Shown: positions 24,201 through 33,144 of the stretch, piece after piece
How positions within the stretch are numbered: position 1 is the first letter of the stretch
How the letters are laid out: every line of letters starts with the position of its first letter
Assembly (NCBI RefSeq): GCF_900112595.1
Contig: NZ_FOMI01000013.1
Span: 1-35,174 of the forward strand
Reading direction: 5' to 3'
Length of the DNA stretch: 35,174 bases
Source of the DNA: Algibacter pectinivorans
Lineage (GTDB): Bacteria > Bacteroidota > Bacteroidia > Flavobacteriales > Flavobacteriaceae
The notes under the pieces: generated by a model
The model's database searches: none
Told to the model about the DNA's origin: nothing
What the model saw: only the letters and a program-made list of their open reading frames with translations
Position numbers and translations under genes: made by a program

Positions 24201-24511
24201 TCAAGTGGAGCAATACTATCTATGTAGCTCTCTAAAGAGGTTACTCTTTCTGTGATTTTATTACTGCATTTAAAATGAAGATTTGTTACTTGTTCTGTTT
24301 CATTTACAGTAGCGAGATTAATTTTATAGTATTTTCTATGAAAGTTTAAAATAACATTATTAAATTTATCATACAGTAATTCTCTTAAATTTTCATCGGA
24401 CTTATTTTCTTCATAAAACAAATCAATTTTATCTATAATCTCTGATTTTTCTTTATCTACAGTTTTTAATAACTCTTTACAAGTAGTACTTTTAATAAGA
24501 TTATCGGACAT
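24197..24511 (-). CDS. small helical protein, minus strand
   Basis: The 104-residue product is mainly helical and charged (TTCKELLKTVDKEKSEIIDKIDLF, NLRELLYDKFNNVILNFHRKYY, NKITERVTSLESYIDSI). No TM or signal. It runs against the array direction and ends 4 bp inside the end of the plus-strand gene 24003-24200. No family recognised. With the other two genes it fills an inverted or self-transcribed cassette. Confidence 0.5.
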   Translation of the reverse strand: MSDNLIKSTTCKELLKTVDKEKSEIIDKIDLFYEENKSDENLRELLYDKFNNVILNFHRKYYKINLATVNETEQVTNLHFKCSNKITERVTSLESYIDSIAPLD

Positions 24512-24591
24512 AAGCTATAAATTTTGAACAAGATAGAAAAAAGAATTAACTTACATCGAAATTAAATAAGTAGAAAGTAAAATAAAATTAC

Positions 24592-24726
24592 TGTGGGTAA
24601 CAAAGTATATAATCAATAAAGGCGCAGCCGATAGCCTACAATTTCGGTACAAAAATTAATTAATCACAACTCGAAAAGTACTGGCAATCAATCCTTTACT
24701 TTCAATATACAAAAACGTTGTGGTGC
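24592..24726 (+). repeat. attC-like site 27 (divergent)
   Basis: R'' TGTGGGTAAC (24592-24601) is an exact reverse complement of GTTACCCACA at 23275-23284. R' is GTTGTGGTGC (24717-24726). The primary sequence has diverged and lacks the usual hairpin, but arms gtatataatcaataaagg / cctttactttcaatatac are kept, including A opposite C at position 12. Confidence 0.8.
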
Positions 24727-24765
24727 ATTTGAGAAACATCGTGCCAACCAAAAAGAATTTTGCCA

Positions 24766-26349
24766 ATGAAATACATCTTAACAGTATTTACCCTATTTAT
24801 ACCATATTGCATTTCTGCGCAATCTGTTTGCAAATTAAGTCAACAAGAATTAGACCTTTACTTATGTGTAAACGATTATACCTCAATTGAATCATCAGCT
24901 TCCTTGACTTTAGGATTAAGTGAAATAGTGTCTGAAATTGGACTTTCACAAAGCAATTTTACTATGAAAACTTGTAATTCAATTAAAAATGCGGTAGCGG
25001 TTATAATTGATGGAGAAAGAGAACTTTTGATTGATGAAAATTATTTATCCAAACTAAATAATTCTACAAATAGTTCTTTTTACCTTTTTATACTTGCCCA
25101 CGAAATTGGACACCATCTAAATGGTCATACTTTAAAAAGTAGCGATAATTCGACATCAAGAAAGCAAGAATTAGAAGCAGATTATTTTGCAGGCTTTGTG
25201 CTAAAAAAATTAGATGGTTCAATTCAAGATATTACAGATGTTCTTAACAATATTCCTCATCCTAACGAAAACATAGGAACACATCCTATACTAAAAGACA
25301 GGATATTTATCGCCGAAAGTGGATTTAACAATGCCGAATTAAAAGAGCAAGAAATTCTGCAAAAATTTGAAACTGAAATTACTGAAAAAATAAAAAATGC
25401 AGAAAAAATAAATACACTAAACTTGGCGAGGTCATTATATTATAAATATGCTAAAACGGGAAATATGGAGTTTTTTGATTCTTCAAGAAGATTTTATGAA
25501 GAACTAATTAATAAAAATTTATTTGGTAATATACCTTTCATAGAATTGTCCTATTTACACAAATTGAATGATGATTCAAAATCATCAATCCAAATACTGA
25601 ATGAAATACAAAACCCAAATAGTTATACAGCCTTATTGCTTTATGAAAATTACAATAAATTGGAACAATCAATACCAAATGAAATAGAAACTATCTTAAG
25701 TAATATTGTTTCTACTTCTGTTGAAGGTTTGACCTACAGAACAATTCTAGCTAACTACTACCTAAATACAGGTAAAACAGAAAGTGCTAAAAAAATATTT
25801 AATAGCCTATTAACCACAATCGAAGAAAGCGACAAAGAAGAAATTAATAAATATGAGTTAATTCATTTTTATAGCAATTACAGTTATTTCCTCAATACCC
25901 AAAGTGAATTTGAGCAATCTGTGGAAATTTCTAAAAATGCTTTAGATTTAATAAAAACATCGGAATATCTTAATAACAACCAAGTAAATTCAATTTTTAA
26001 ATCTTGTTACAATACTTATTCTGTTGCTCTATTAGGCTCAAAAAATTATACACTTTTGGAACAGTCACTTACAGATTGGCGTAAATTGGATTTGACCCAA
26101 AACGAAATCAATGAAGATTTCTTATACTTAACTGCTAGATTACAAGAGGAAACCGGAAAGACTAAAGAAGCAATAAAAAGTTTTCAGTTATATCTTGAAT
26201 TAAATAATGACCCTTTTGCAAATTTTCATCTAGGCAAATGTTATCTAGAAAATAAAAAGAGTAATTCTGCCTGTTCAGAATTCAAAATCGCTTGTGCAAA
26301 TGGTGTTGAACTCGCATGCAGATATTTAAAAATAAAATGTGATGATTAA
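24766..26349 (+). CDS. secreted M48-like metallopeptidase with TPR-like C-terminal region
   Basis: The start is the ATG at 24766, not the TTG two codons upstream, because it gives a clean signal peptide (cleavage near ISA-Q, about residue 19). The 527-residue protein has a gluzincin core: HEIGHH (residues 112-117) in FILAHEIGHHLNGHTL and ELEADYFAGFVL with Glu137 as third ligand, then HPILKDRIFIAE, as in M48 BepA/HtpX-like peptidases. From about residue 190 onward there are helical TPR-like repeats (for example EEINKYELIHFYSNYSYFL, AIKSFQLYLELNNDP, FHLGKCYLENKK, NSACSEFKIACANGVELACRYLK). This is the layout of a BepA-type periplasmic quality-control protease. The first gene of a two-gene cassette. 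Confidence 0.8.
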   Translation: MKYILTVFTLFIPYCISAQSVCKLSQQELDLYLCVNDYTSIESSASLTLGLSEIVSEIGLSQSNFTMKTCNSIKNAVAVIIDGERELLIDENYLSKLNNSTNSSFYLFILAHEIGHHLNGHTLKSSDNSTSRKQELEADYFAGFVLKKLDGSIQDITDVLNNIPHPNENIGTHPILKDRIFIAESGFNNAELKEQEILQKFETEITEKIKNAEKINTLNLARSLYYKYAKTGNMEFFDSSRRFYEELINKNLFGNIPFIELSYLHKLNDDSKSSIQILNEIQNPNSYTALLLYENYNKLEQSIPNEIETILSNIVSTSVEGLTYRTILANYYLNTGKTESAKKIFNSLLTTIEESDKEEINKYELIHFYSNYSYFLNTQSEFEQSVEISKNALDLIKTSEYLNNNQVNSIFKSCYNTYSVALLGSKNYTLLEQSLTDWRKLDLTQNEINEDFLYLTARLQEETGKTKEAIKSFQLYLELNNDPFANFHLGKCYLENKKSNSACSEFKIACANGVELACRYLKIKCDD

Positions 26350-27448
26350 AAAATTTACAATACTTATTCTATTAATTTATTTCAAAGGAATCAGCCAAGA
26401 AACTCAAATAGTTCATATAGATAGATTTGATAATGACAAGAATGATTGGGGAATTACTGACACCAATAAATGGCTCTGTAAAATAGATAATGGAAAATTA
26501 CTTATTGAAAACCGACTTGATGATATTTGGGTATATTTTGATGCGGAAAACATTAAAAATCTGCCAAATAGAGCCTATTCTGAAATATCATTCGATTTCA
26601 ATATAACTCAAGAAGATTTAGAAAATGGAGGTGCTGGATTAGCTTTTATCAATGATATGAACTCTAAAGAATTTGAATCGGTTTATCTAATCATTCAGAA
26701 AGATATTTCATATTTAAGTAAACTCTCAAATTCCTATTCAGAAGGAGGTTTTACACTTAATGGCTCTTCTAAAACACCCAAATTGCAATCAACGAACGTA
26801 GTGAAAATCGTTTTAGATAATCAACAAAAATCAACAAAATCAGCAAGTACCAAAGTTTACATAAATGGTGTATTAACACTCGAAAGCGAATGGAATATAT
26901 CAAACTTTAATAAAATAGGATTAATTTCTTATGGTCAGCATAAGACCTATTATGACAATTTTGTGGTTAAACAAAGTACCGAATTGAATTATGTAGAAGA
27001 TGCGTTCGATTATATTTTTATTGACAATCAACAGCTAATAGACCACAATGGTATCGAGACAACATCACTAACAAAGTACATTCCAATCGAGATTGTAGAT
27101 AACCAAAATATATTATCTACTAAAGACCTAATTAAAAGTCTTAAGAAAAACAATAAATGTTCAAGTATCGAAACAAAAAAAGTTGACTTCAATGGAAAAA
27201 AAAGAGAAATGTTCTCATTTAATTACGGTAATTCTTTAATTGAGTTTTTTACGGATACCGAAAAACCAAATCCTATTCAAATAAATTTTTTAGAAAAAGA
27301 TGATTTAGACAATTTTTTTAAAATTTATTCGGATTATAATAGTTATCGAAATACTGATAAAGACAAATCTCAATGGGCTTCAAATCCTTGGTTTTCAATT
27401 TTAAGGTTTGACGATTCATTTAGAGCGACTATTTGGAGAGGTATGTAA
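26342..27448 (+). CDS. secreted protein with concanavalin-like domain
   Basis: The ATG at 26342 overlaps the end of the peptidase gene by 8 bp. A GTG one codon upstream is the alternative. The 368-residue protein has a signal peptide (about residues 1-17, cleavage near GIS-Q). Residues about 22-210 form a beta-sandwich (DRFDNDKNDWGI, GKLLIENRLDDIWVYFD, YSEISFDFNI, STKVYINGVL, KIGLISYGQHKTYYDNFVV), similar to the LamG/DUF1080 concanavalin-like fold. The C-terminal 150 residues are not recognised. Coupled to the peptidase, it could be a substrate-binding or targeting partner. Confidence 0.7.
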   Translation: MIKKFTILILLIYFKGISQETQIVHIDRFDNDKNDWGITDTNKWLCKIDNGKLLIENRLDDIWVYFDAENIKNLPNRAYSEISFDFNITQEDLENGGAGLAFINDMNSKEFESVYLIIQKDISYLSKLSNSYSEGGFTLNGSSKTPKLQSTNVVKIVLDNQQKSTKSASTKVYINGVLTLESEWNISNFNKIGLISYGQHKTYYDNFVVKQSTELNYVEDAFDYIFIDNQQLIDHNGIETTSLTKYIPIEIVDNQNILSTKDLIKSLKKNNKCSSIETKKVDFNGKKREMFSFNYGNSLIEFFTDTEKPNPIQINFLEKDDLDNFFKIYSDYNSYRNTDKDKSQWASNPWFSILRFDDSFRATIWRGM

Positions 27449-27457
27449 TAAAAACGA

Positions 27458-27588
27458 CACCACAACAACGTGTATAATTAATTGCTTTGGCAAGTGCTTA
27501 TTTGGAAAATTCCTTCGGAATTTTCTCGCGTTCGTTTTTGTTTATTAAATTAGTTGCTTAAACACGCAACTAACCATACACAACAACG

Positions 27589-27595
<7 letters not shown>
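27458..27595 (+). repeat. attC-like site 28
   Basis: R'' CACCACAAC (27458-27466) pairs with GTTGTGGTG at 24717-24725. R' is GTTAGGTG (27588-27595). Arms gtgtataattaattgc / gcaactaaccatacac; hairpin gaaaattcc-ttc-ggaattttc, as in site 1. Confidence 0.85.
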
Positions 27596-27991
<396 letters not shown>

Positions 27992-28013
27992 TTGTGCTTA
28001 ATGTAAAAAAACA

Positions 28014-28937
28014 TTGGAAAACCTAACAAAACATATAGAAAGAATGATGAAACCTTATCGGGAAATCGAAAAGATGACTGAACCGATTAGGAAAATGCAA
28101 AAGCAATTATCCGCATCAACTTTAGCAATGCAAAAAGCAGTTGAACCAGCTTTAGCAATGCAGAAATCATTAGAACAACCTCTATTAAATTTCCAAAAAT
28201 CATTTGAGCACATAAACAAAATATACGCTTCGATTCCAAAATTTGAAAATCCGATTTTGGAACATTTGGACACTTTCAAAGAAATTGGAGAAAAGCTCAA
28301 AGAATATGCGGAAAGAACACCTGAATATTTCTTGCTAATTGCACAACACGGGTGGTTCATTGACTTAGAGAGTGAGTTAAATTTACCATCGAGAGTTGCG
28401 TATGAATTACAAGATGGTGAATTAGAAACTGCTAACGAATTATTAATTGAGTATTATAAAGAAAATCTTGAGCAGATATTTCAAAGTTTAATTAAACGAC
28501 ATCCAAACAGAAAAGAAATTTTAAGTCAAATATTGAATGCTTATAAAAACGGAAGTCATAGTTTACTAATTCCAAGTGTATTAACACAAGTTGACGGAAT
28601 TTGCTTTGACTTTACCAAAAGAAAATTTTTCATAAAGGAAAGAAAAAATAAATACTTGCCACAAGTTACTTCCGAATTGGAAAAATCGGCTGGAAATTTC
28701 TTGGATTTATATTTGTCACCTTTGCAAAATCAAACACCAATTATGGTTCAAGAAAAAGATATTTCAAAATTCCCTTGTCATTTAAACCGACACGAAATTT
28801 TACACGGAATTAATGCTGATTATGGAACTGAAATTAATAGCTTGAAAGTAATATCTCTTTTAAAGTATATTTCGGATTTACTAACAGACCTCGATAGAAA
28901 AACACTAAGCACAACACCGTATAAAATTAATGGCTAG
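28014..28937 (+). CDS. HEPN-like protein with coiled N-terminus
   Basis: The frame opens with TTG at 28014; the first ATG is at 28044 (MMKPYREIEK) and is an equally possible start. The product is up to 307 residues. Residues 1-75 are helical, with repeats of the type MQKAVEPALAMQKSLEQP. The C-terminal half has LIPSVLTQVDGICFDF and NRHEILHGINADYGTEINSLKVISLLKYI. The RHEILH segment fits the R-x4-H motif of HEPN-type nucleases, in a context I have seen in Abi-like proteins. The frame reads into the attC and stops at a TAG in its L'' arm, giving a tail of about TTPYKING. Single gene of its cassette. Confidence 0.6.
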   Translation: MENLTKHIERMMKPYREIEKMTEPIRKMQKQLSASTLAMQKAVEPALAMQKSLEQPLLNFQKSFEHINKIYASIPKFENPILEHLDTFKEIGEKLKEYAERTPEYFLLIAQHGWFIDLESELNLPSRVAYELQDGELETANELLIEYYKENLEQIFQSLIKRHPNRKEILSQILNAYKNGSHSLLIPSVLTQVDGICFDFTKRKFFIKERKNKYLPQVTSELEKSAGNFLDLYLSPLQNQTPIMVQEKDISKFPCHLNRHEILHGINADYGTEINSLKVISLLKYISDLLTDLDRKTLSTTPYKING

Positions 28938-29042
28938 TTATCGCCTACTTACGAAAATCCTCGCAGATTTTCTATCTGGTGTTTATTTGCTAAATTAGGT
29001 GCTTAAACACGCCACTAATCTTATACAAACCCGTTGTAGGCA
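28906..29042 (+). repeat. attC-like site 30
   Basis: R'' TAAGCACAAC (28906-28915) is an exact reverse complement of GTTGTGCTTA at 27991-28000. R' is GTTGTAGGCA (29033-29042). Arms gtataaaattaatggc / gccactaatcttatac; hairpin gaaaatcc-tcgc-agattttc. Confidence 0.85.
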
Positions 29043-29075
29043 ATTTAAGAAACGGACTAACAACCAAATGACTGA

Positions 29076-29615
29076 ATGAACTTTTTATACAGATTACTAC
29101 TAACTTTCAATGCAACATCATTGATAATCGTTGTTTTTTTAGTCAAAGAGCAAGTTCTAATTAATGAAATAGACTGCCGATTAATCAACTTACCCAATTA
29201 CGTATCGTACATCATTTACTTTCTTATTCCTGTTGGACTGACTTATTTCAGCCTTTTGATTGCAAGATTTTTAAGTAAAGATAATATTCAAGAAGCTTCA
29301 ATTATAAGTATTGAACAAGCCAATAACGCCTTTTTACCGAGTTATTTAGGATACTTTTTTGTAGCATTAAGTGTTCCCTACGTTGAAACACTAATATTTG
29401 TGTTTGCGATATTATTTATTTTTACATTTTTATCCCAAACTTTATATTTCAATCCTCTTTTTTTAGTGTTTAGATATCACTTCTACTACCTGAATACTAC
29501 CAATAATGTTCAACTTTTTGTAATAACAAGAAAAGAGTTAAAAGACCCAAAAAGTATCAAAATAGAACAATTAAGAAGAATAAATAATTTCACGTTTATC
29601 GACATAAAAAAATAA
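29076..29615 (+). CDS. KwaA-like membrane protein (Kiwa-type defence)
   Basis: The 179-residue product is hydrophobic with about four TM segments (about residues 7-24, 43-66, 85-103 and 106-124). The central part has EASIISIEQANNAFLPSYLGYFFVALSVP and FIFTFLSQTLYFNPLFLVFRYHFYY, and there is a cytosolic tail with VITRKELKDPKSIKIEQLRRI. Size, topology and the downstream partner resemble KwaA of the Kiwa antiphage system, a membrane sensor of infection. This assignment is from memory of the family. The stop is 1 bp before the next start, so the two genes are coupled. Confidence 0.5.
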   Translation: MNFLYRLLLTFNATSLIIVVFLVKEQVLINEIDCRLINLPNYVSYIIYFLIPVGLTYFSLLIARFLSKDNIQEASIISIEQANNAFLPSYLGYFFVALSVPYVETLIFVFAILFIFTFLSQTLYFNPLFLVFRYHFYYLNTTNNVQLFVITRKELKDPKSIKIEQLRRINNFTFIDIKK

Positions 29616-29616
29616 T

Positions 29617-30441
29617 ATGAACCATTTACTTGCAAAAAAAACAGGACGTAATGGAGAATACGTCAAAATGATATCCGATGAGGATATTTTTAACTTACCA
29701 GACGACTTGGACAATCCACACGAATACGATACTGATTATAAGCTTGAAGATGATGAATGGTTTGGAATAGAAGATTTTTCCGAAACTGATTTCTGTATCG
29801 ATATACTAACAACGGACTTTAATTCAGCGGAATATAATCAAATTGCTCTTGCGGATTATAATAGACTTAAATATTTATGCTCTTATCAAGATAACCAATA
29901 TTACTACTTTCAAAAGTTATCGAGAAGCCAAACTATTAGACGGAAATGGTTTACAATATCTAACCAACCAGAAATTCAAAATGACAATCCGATAATTATT
30001 TTGAAAGAATTACCAGATGCGATTTATGACAGCGAAGAAGATATACTCTACTTCAAAAAACTGACGTCAATCACAACAATATTTTCTGGAATCGGAACTT
30101 TATATCGAGAAGCAACACAAGAAGACACTGAACAATTCCTTGAGAACGAATTCATTAACTTAACAGACGATTATGATGCATCAAAAGTAAAAAAGGCGAA
30201 TAGAAAAAGAATTGCTATGGCTATGGACACATTTAATGCTTTTAATCCTCAACAAAGAAATTCTATCTATGACTATATAAAGGAATATTGCAATGACCTT
30301 GAATTTTCAGACGAAGACAGAAATTTTAATATTGGTTCGGAGGAAAATTTAAAGCAATTAATGTACGGAATTGAACAGCGATATTATACAACACCAATTG
30401 GAAACGAAAAGAGATTAGCAAATTCAATTACAACAATATAA
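29617..30441 (+). CDS. KwaB-like (DUF4868-like) protein (Kiwa-type defence)
   Basis: This 274-residue protein is soluble and acidic: DDLDNPHEYDTDYKLEDDEWFG at the N-terminus. A middle beta-rich part includes YYYFQKLSRSQTIRRKWFTI and IYDSEEDILYFKKLTSITTIF. The C-terminal segment has LKQLMYGIEQRYYTTPIGNEKRLANSI. The tail pattern (helix, Y-Y, G-x-x-x-x-x-A-N-S) is what I associate with DUF4868/KwaB, the effector partner of KwaA. It is shorter than E. coli KwaB (about 315 residues). It directly follows the membrane gene in the same cassette. Confidence 0.5.
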   Translation: MNHLLAKKTGRNGEYVKMISDEDIFNLPDDLDNPHEYDTDYKLEDDEWFGIEDFSETDFCIDILTTDFNSAEYNQIALADYNRLKYLCSYQDNQYYYFQKLSRSQTIRRKWFTISNQPEIQNDNPIIILKELPDAIYDSEEDILYFKKLTSITTIFSGIGTLYREATQEDTEQFLENEFINLTDDYDASKVKKANRKRIAMAMDTFNAFNPQQRNSIYDYIKEYCNDLEFSDEDRNFNIGSEENLKQLMYGIEQRYYTTPIGNEKRLANSITTI

Positions 30442-30446
30442 AAAAC

Positions 30447-30648
30447 TGCCTACAACAACGTATATAGCTCATAGCTAATTAGTTGATTAAACGAAGTTAA
30501 GGCATATTTGGAAAGTCGCCAAATTTTTAAAATTGACGATTTCCAATAAAAAAGATAAATAGTAAAATTTAAAAATCTGGCTTGTGCTTAATCCGAAAAT
30601 AATCGCTAATTTACACGCTACGAGACATATACAAGACCGTTGTGTGCA
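30447..30648 (+). repeat. attC-like site 31 (long, divergent)
   Basis: R'' TGCCTACAAC (30447-30456) is an exact reverse complement of GTTGTAGGCA at 29033-29042. R' is GTTGTGTGCA (30639-30648). At about 200 bp it is the longest site, without the usual hairpin. Arms gtatatagctcatagc / gctacgagacatatac still keep A opposite C at positions 7 and 12. The rest is AT-rich with possible pairing between ggaaagtcgccaaatt and aattgacgatttcc. Confidence 0.8.
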
Positions 30649-30681
30649 ATTAAAACGAACATCCATCTAAAAACGAAAATT

Positions 30682-30897
30682 ATGGCATTATTTAAAATTA
30701 CATCAAAAAAAAGTGGCTCATTTAGCGGAGGAATTAAACTCGAAAAAGGAATGAGCGTTGAAATTATTGATAACAACAATCCTTTAGGAACATCAAAAGG
30801 AAAAGACAAAATTAGAGAAGCAATTAAAAGTAAATACGGACAAGATATAAAGCAATTTGCTTCAAGTTCTTATTTTGACTGCGAGAAATTGAACTAA
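30682..30897 (+). CDS. small DUF6140-like protein
   Basis: The ATG at 30682 is chosen over an in-frame TTG in the R' core. The 71-residue product has MALFKITSKKSGSFSGGIKLEKGMSVEII, then KDKIREAIKSKYGQDIKQFASSSYFDCEKL. This resembles a family of small Bacteroidota proteins (DUF6140-like) of unknown function, often near mobile DNA. It shares its cassette with the putative nuclease that starts 2 bp after its stop. Confidence 0.6.
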   Translation: MALFKITSKKSGSFSGGIKLEKGMSVEIIDNNNPLGTSKGKDKIREAIKSKYGQDIKQFASSSYFDCEKLN

Positions 30898-30899
30898 AT

Positions 30900-32213
30900 A
30901 TGAATAGTCATTTAAACATTTTTAAGTCCTACACGAATACAAACCGAACATATCAATTAGAAAATGATTTAACGAGAGCTTTAGCAATATCGCTTCAAGA
31001 AGATTCTCTATTTTTTCACGAAGTTTTTAAAGAAATATTAAAAGGCACCAATTTTTATAATCAACTTTTTGAATCTTTAGAAAGTGAAACTAATGTCAAT
31101 ATAAATATTCAAAAAAGAGCAAGTCAAATATCTAACTTTGACCATATTTTTGCTATTTCATTAAGTGAATCTGAAATTTCAGATTTTTGGGAGCAAAATT
31201 ACAACAAGAATTATGACCCAATCTGTGATTTAGTAATTCAAATTAACAATATCGTACTCGTTTTTGAGGCAAAACGAGATAATGTTAATTGTACTGCTCA
31301 ACTTTATAACCAAATATTGAACATTACAAATACAGAAAATGAACCACAAGATTTCAATAAAGAAAATTATGGAGAAATAGTTACACCTTTTGACTTTAAT
31401 TGGCCAAGACTTATGGCAATTGCAGTTAAAGTTTCAAGCTTTGAAAAAACTATGAATAGTCAAAACAGATTTTTATCTGACTTCATATCTTTAGTAAAAC
31501 AACATAATTTCAGATGGTTACCAGAACCTTCAATTTCAGCACTACAACCAACAAATAAACGTGCAATTTTAAGAAGATTTGAATCAGCTATTGAGGAAGT
31601 TGCAAAAACTACGGAAATAAGTAAATTAAATTACAATGATAGATTAGGTCTTGAATTTTATAGAAATTGGGCGAAAGAAATTCTTTTCAGTATTAATGAT
31701 AAAGGAAATTTAGGTGTTAGCATATATCCAGGAAATACAAAAGGTCAAGGATATAGTCTATTTGAAAATAATCCAAAATTTAGTGAAAAGCTAAATATTT
31801 TAGGAAATGAATACAAAACTAAATACAGCTATCACATTAAATTAACGAGTTTTCAAAAATATTTTCAAGGACTTTGGTTTTCAGAAACTGATTTAAAAAA
31901 ACCACTTTATACCAAAGCTAATTTCAACAAATATACTGGACGTAAAAAAAGAGGAAATCAATGGGAACAATTATCGTCATTATTTGATGAAAGTTTAAAT
32001 TACGATTGGAAAAAACAATGTGATTGGGAAAATTCAGTAATAGGTTCAGGTAAAAATCAATTTGACATTTCATTTGGATATGAAGTTCATATTGAGATTC
32101 CATTCCAAAAACTGAAAGAATTAGACCAAAAACAATCTGAATTAAATAATTTGATAAATTTAATAATCGAAATACATAAAAGTTTCAGTAATGAATTATT
32201 ATTGAGGAACTAA
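30900..32213 (+). CDS. putative PD-(D/E)xK nuclease
   Basis: This 437-residue protein is cytosolic. Residues 109-126 (CDLVIQINNIVLVFEAKRD) read as a PD-(D/E)xK active site, with Asp110, a hydrophobic strand, then Glu123-Ala-Lys125. The pattern is typical of restriction-like nucleases. The rest is helical with Trp-rich patches (FNWPRLMAIAVKV, LGLEFYRNWAKEILFSIN, YHIKLTSFQKYFQGLWFS). I cannot name the family. It probably cleaves nucleic acid as part of defence. The small gene upstream could regulate it or act as its partner. Confidence 0.6.
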   Translation: MNSHLNIFKSYTNTNRTYQLENDLTRALAISLQEDSLFFHEVFKEILKGTNFYNQLFESLESETNVNINIQKRASQISNFDHIFAISLSESEISDFWEQNYNKNYDPICDLVIQINNIVLVFEAKRDNVNCTAQLYNQILNITNTENEPQDFNKENYGEIVTPFDFNWPRLMAIAVKVSSFEKTMNSQNRFLSDFISLVKQHNFRWLPEPSISALQPTNKRAILRRFESAIEEVAKTTEISKLNYNDRLGLEFYRNWAKEILFSINDKGNLGVSIYPGNTKGQGYSLFENNPKFSEKLNILGNEYKTKYSYHIKLTSFQKYFQGLWFSETDLKKPLYTKANFNKYTGRKKRGNQWEQLSSLFDESLNYDWKKQCDWENSVIGSGKNQFDISFGYEVHIEIPFQKLKELDQKQSELNNLINLIIEIHKSFSNELLLRN

Positions 32214-32220
32214 AAATAAC

Positions 32221-32358
32221 TGCACACAACACCGTATAAAATTAATTGCTGGTTTTAGCCTACTTACGAAAGTCCTCGCGGACTTTCTATCTGTGATTTA
32301 TTTGCTAACTTTAGTGCTTAAAACACGCAACTAATCTTATACAACAACGTTGTGTACA
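32221..32358 (+). repeat. attC-like site 32
   Basis: R'' TGCACACAAC (32221-32230) is an exact reverse complement of GTTGTGTGCA at 30639-30648. R' is GTTGTGTACA (32349-32358). Arms gtataaaattaattgc / gcaactaatcttatac; hairpin gaaagtcc-tcgc-ggactttc. Confidence 0.85.
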
Positions 32359-32379
32359 ATATAAAAAACCGAACTAAAT

Positions 32380-32997
32380 ATGAGAAATTGGAAAATTTCA
32401 GAGGCTGATTTTAAAGATAAATATTTAATCCCAACTGAAAAATCTATTTGGTTAACTGACCAAAACAAAGATGCAGATATTAATGAACTAATTGACACAA
32501 AAAAATTAGGAACCATTAAAAGCATCCGATACGAAGATTTGAAAGAAATTGTATTTATTGATACAGACTACACGGTTGATTTTAGATTTAAAGATGACAA
32601 AACACCTGAAGAAATTCATAAAATAGATAAAATTATATACTCGGAAATTAAATCTTATTTAAAATCCCAACTAAAAGGGATTGAAATAAAAGATTATTCT
32701 GTTTTTAAACAAATTCTTCCTCAACTGATAAGTTTAGGCTTTTCTGTTATTCTAATCGTTGTTACTTATATTTCTGCCATGGAATTAGAAAAGGGAGAAA
32801 GCATAAGGATTTCAGGAAACAAAGCATGGTTAAAACAAATAATTGCTACTATTGCAGAAATGCTTGGGACAATAGGTACATTAATCGTTGGAACCTTAAT
32901 AATATCATCATTTATATATTTTATCGTTAGAAAGTCCCAAAATCCCAAAAGAGGAGAAATTTTAAAAATAACAAAAACACCACGACTGACAATATAA
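32380..32997 (+). CDS. membrane protein with two TM segments, unknown function
   Basis: The 205-residue product has a soluble N-terminal domain (about residues 1-105) with strands such as TIKSIRYEDLKEIVFIDTDYTVDFRFKDD, suggesting a PH-like or small beta domain. Two TM segments follow (about residues 113-131, PQLISLGFSVILIVVTYISA, and 162-184, MLGTIGTLIVGTLIISSFIYFIV), then a basic tail. No family recognised. Single gene in its cassette. Confidence 0.6.
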   Translation: MRNWKISEADFKDKYLIPTEKSIWLTDQNKDADINELIDTKKLGTIKSIRYEDLKEIVFIDTDYTVDFRFKDDKTPEEIHKIDKIIYSEIKSYLKSQLKGIEIKDYSVFKQILPQLISLGFSVILIVVTYISAMELEKGESIRISGNKAWLKQIIATIAEMLGTIGTLIVGTLIISSFIYFIVRKSQNPKRGEILKITKTPRLTI

Positions 32998-33003
32998 AAA
33001 TAC

Positions 33004-33142
33004 TGTACACAACACAGTATAAAAATAATTGCTAGATTAGTGCTTGACCAAAGGTCGTTGCAGTTTTGTTACGTCTGATTTTCCTACGGAAAATCCTCGC
33101 ACACAAAACCGCAACTATTCTTATACGTAAACGTTGTGCATA
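33004..33142 (+). repeat. attC-like site 33
   Basis: R'' TGTACACAAC (33004-33013) is an exact reverse complement of GTTGTGTACA at 32349-32358. R' is GTTGTGCATA (33133-33142). Arms gtataaaaataattgc / gcaactattcttatac; hairpin gattttcc-tac-ggaaaatc. Confidence 0.85.
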
Positions 33143-33144
33143 AT

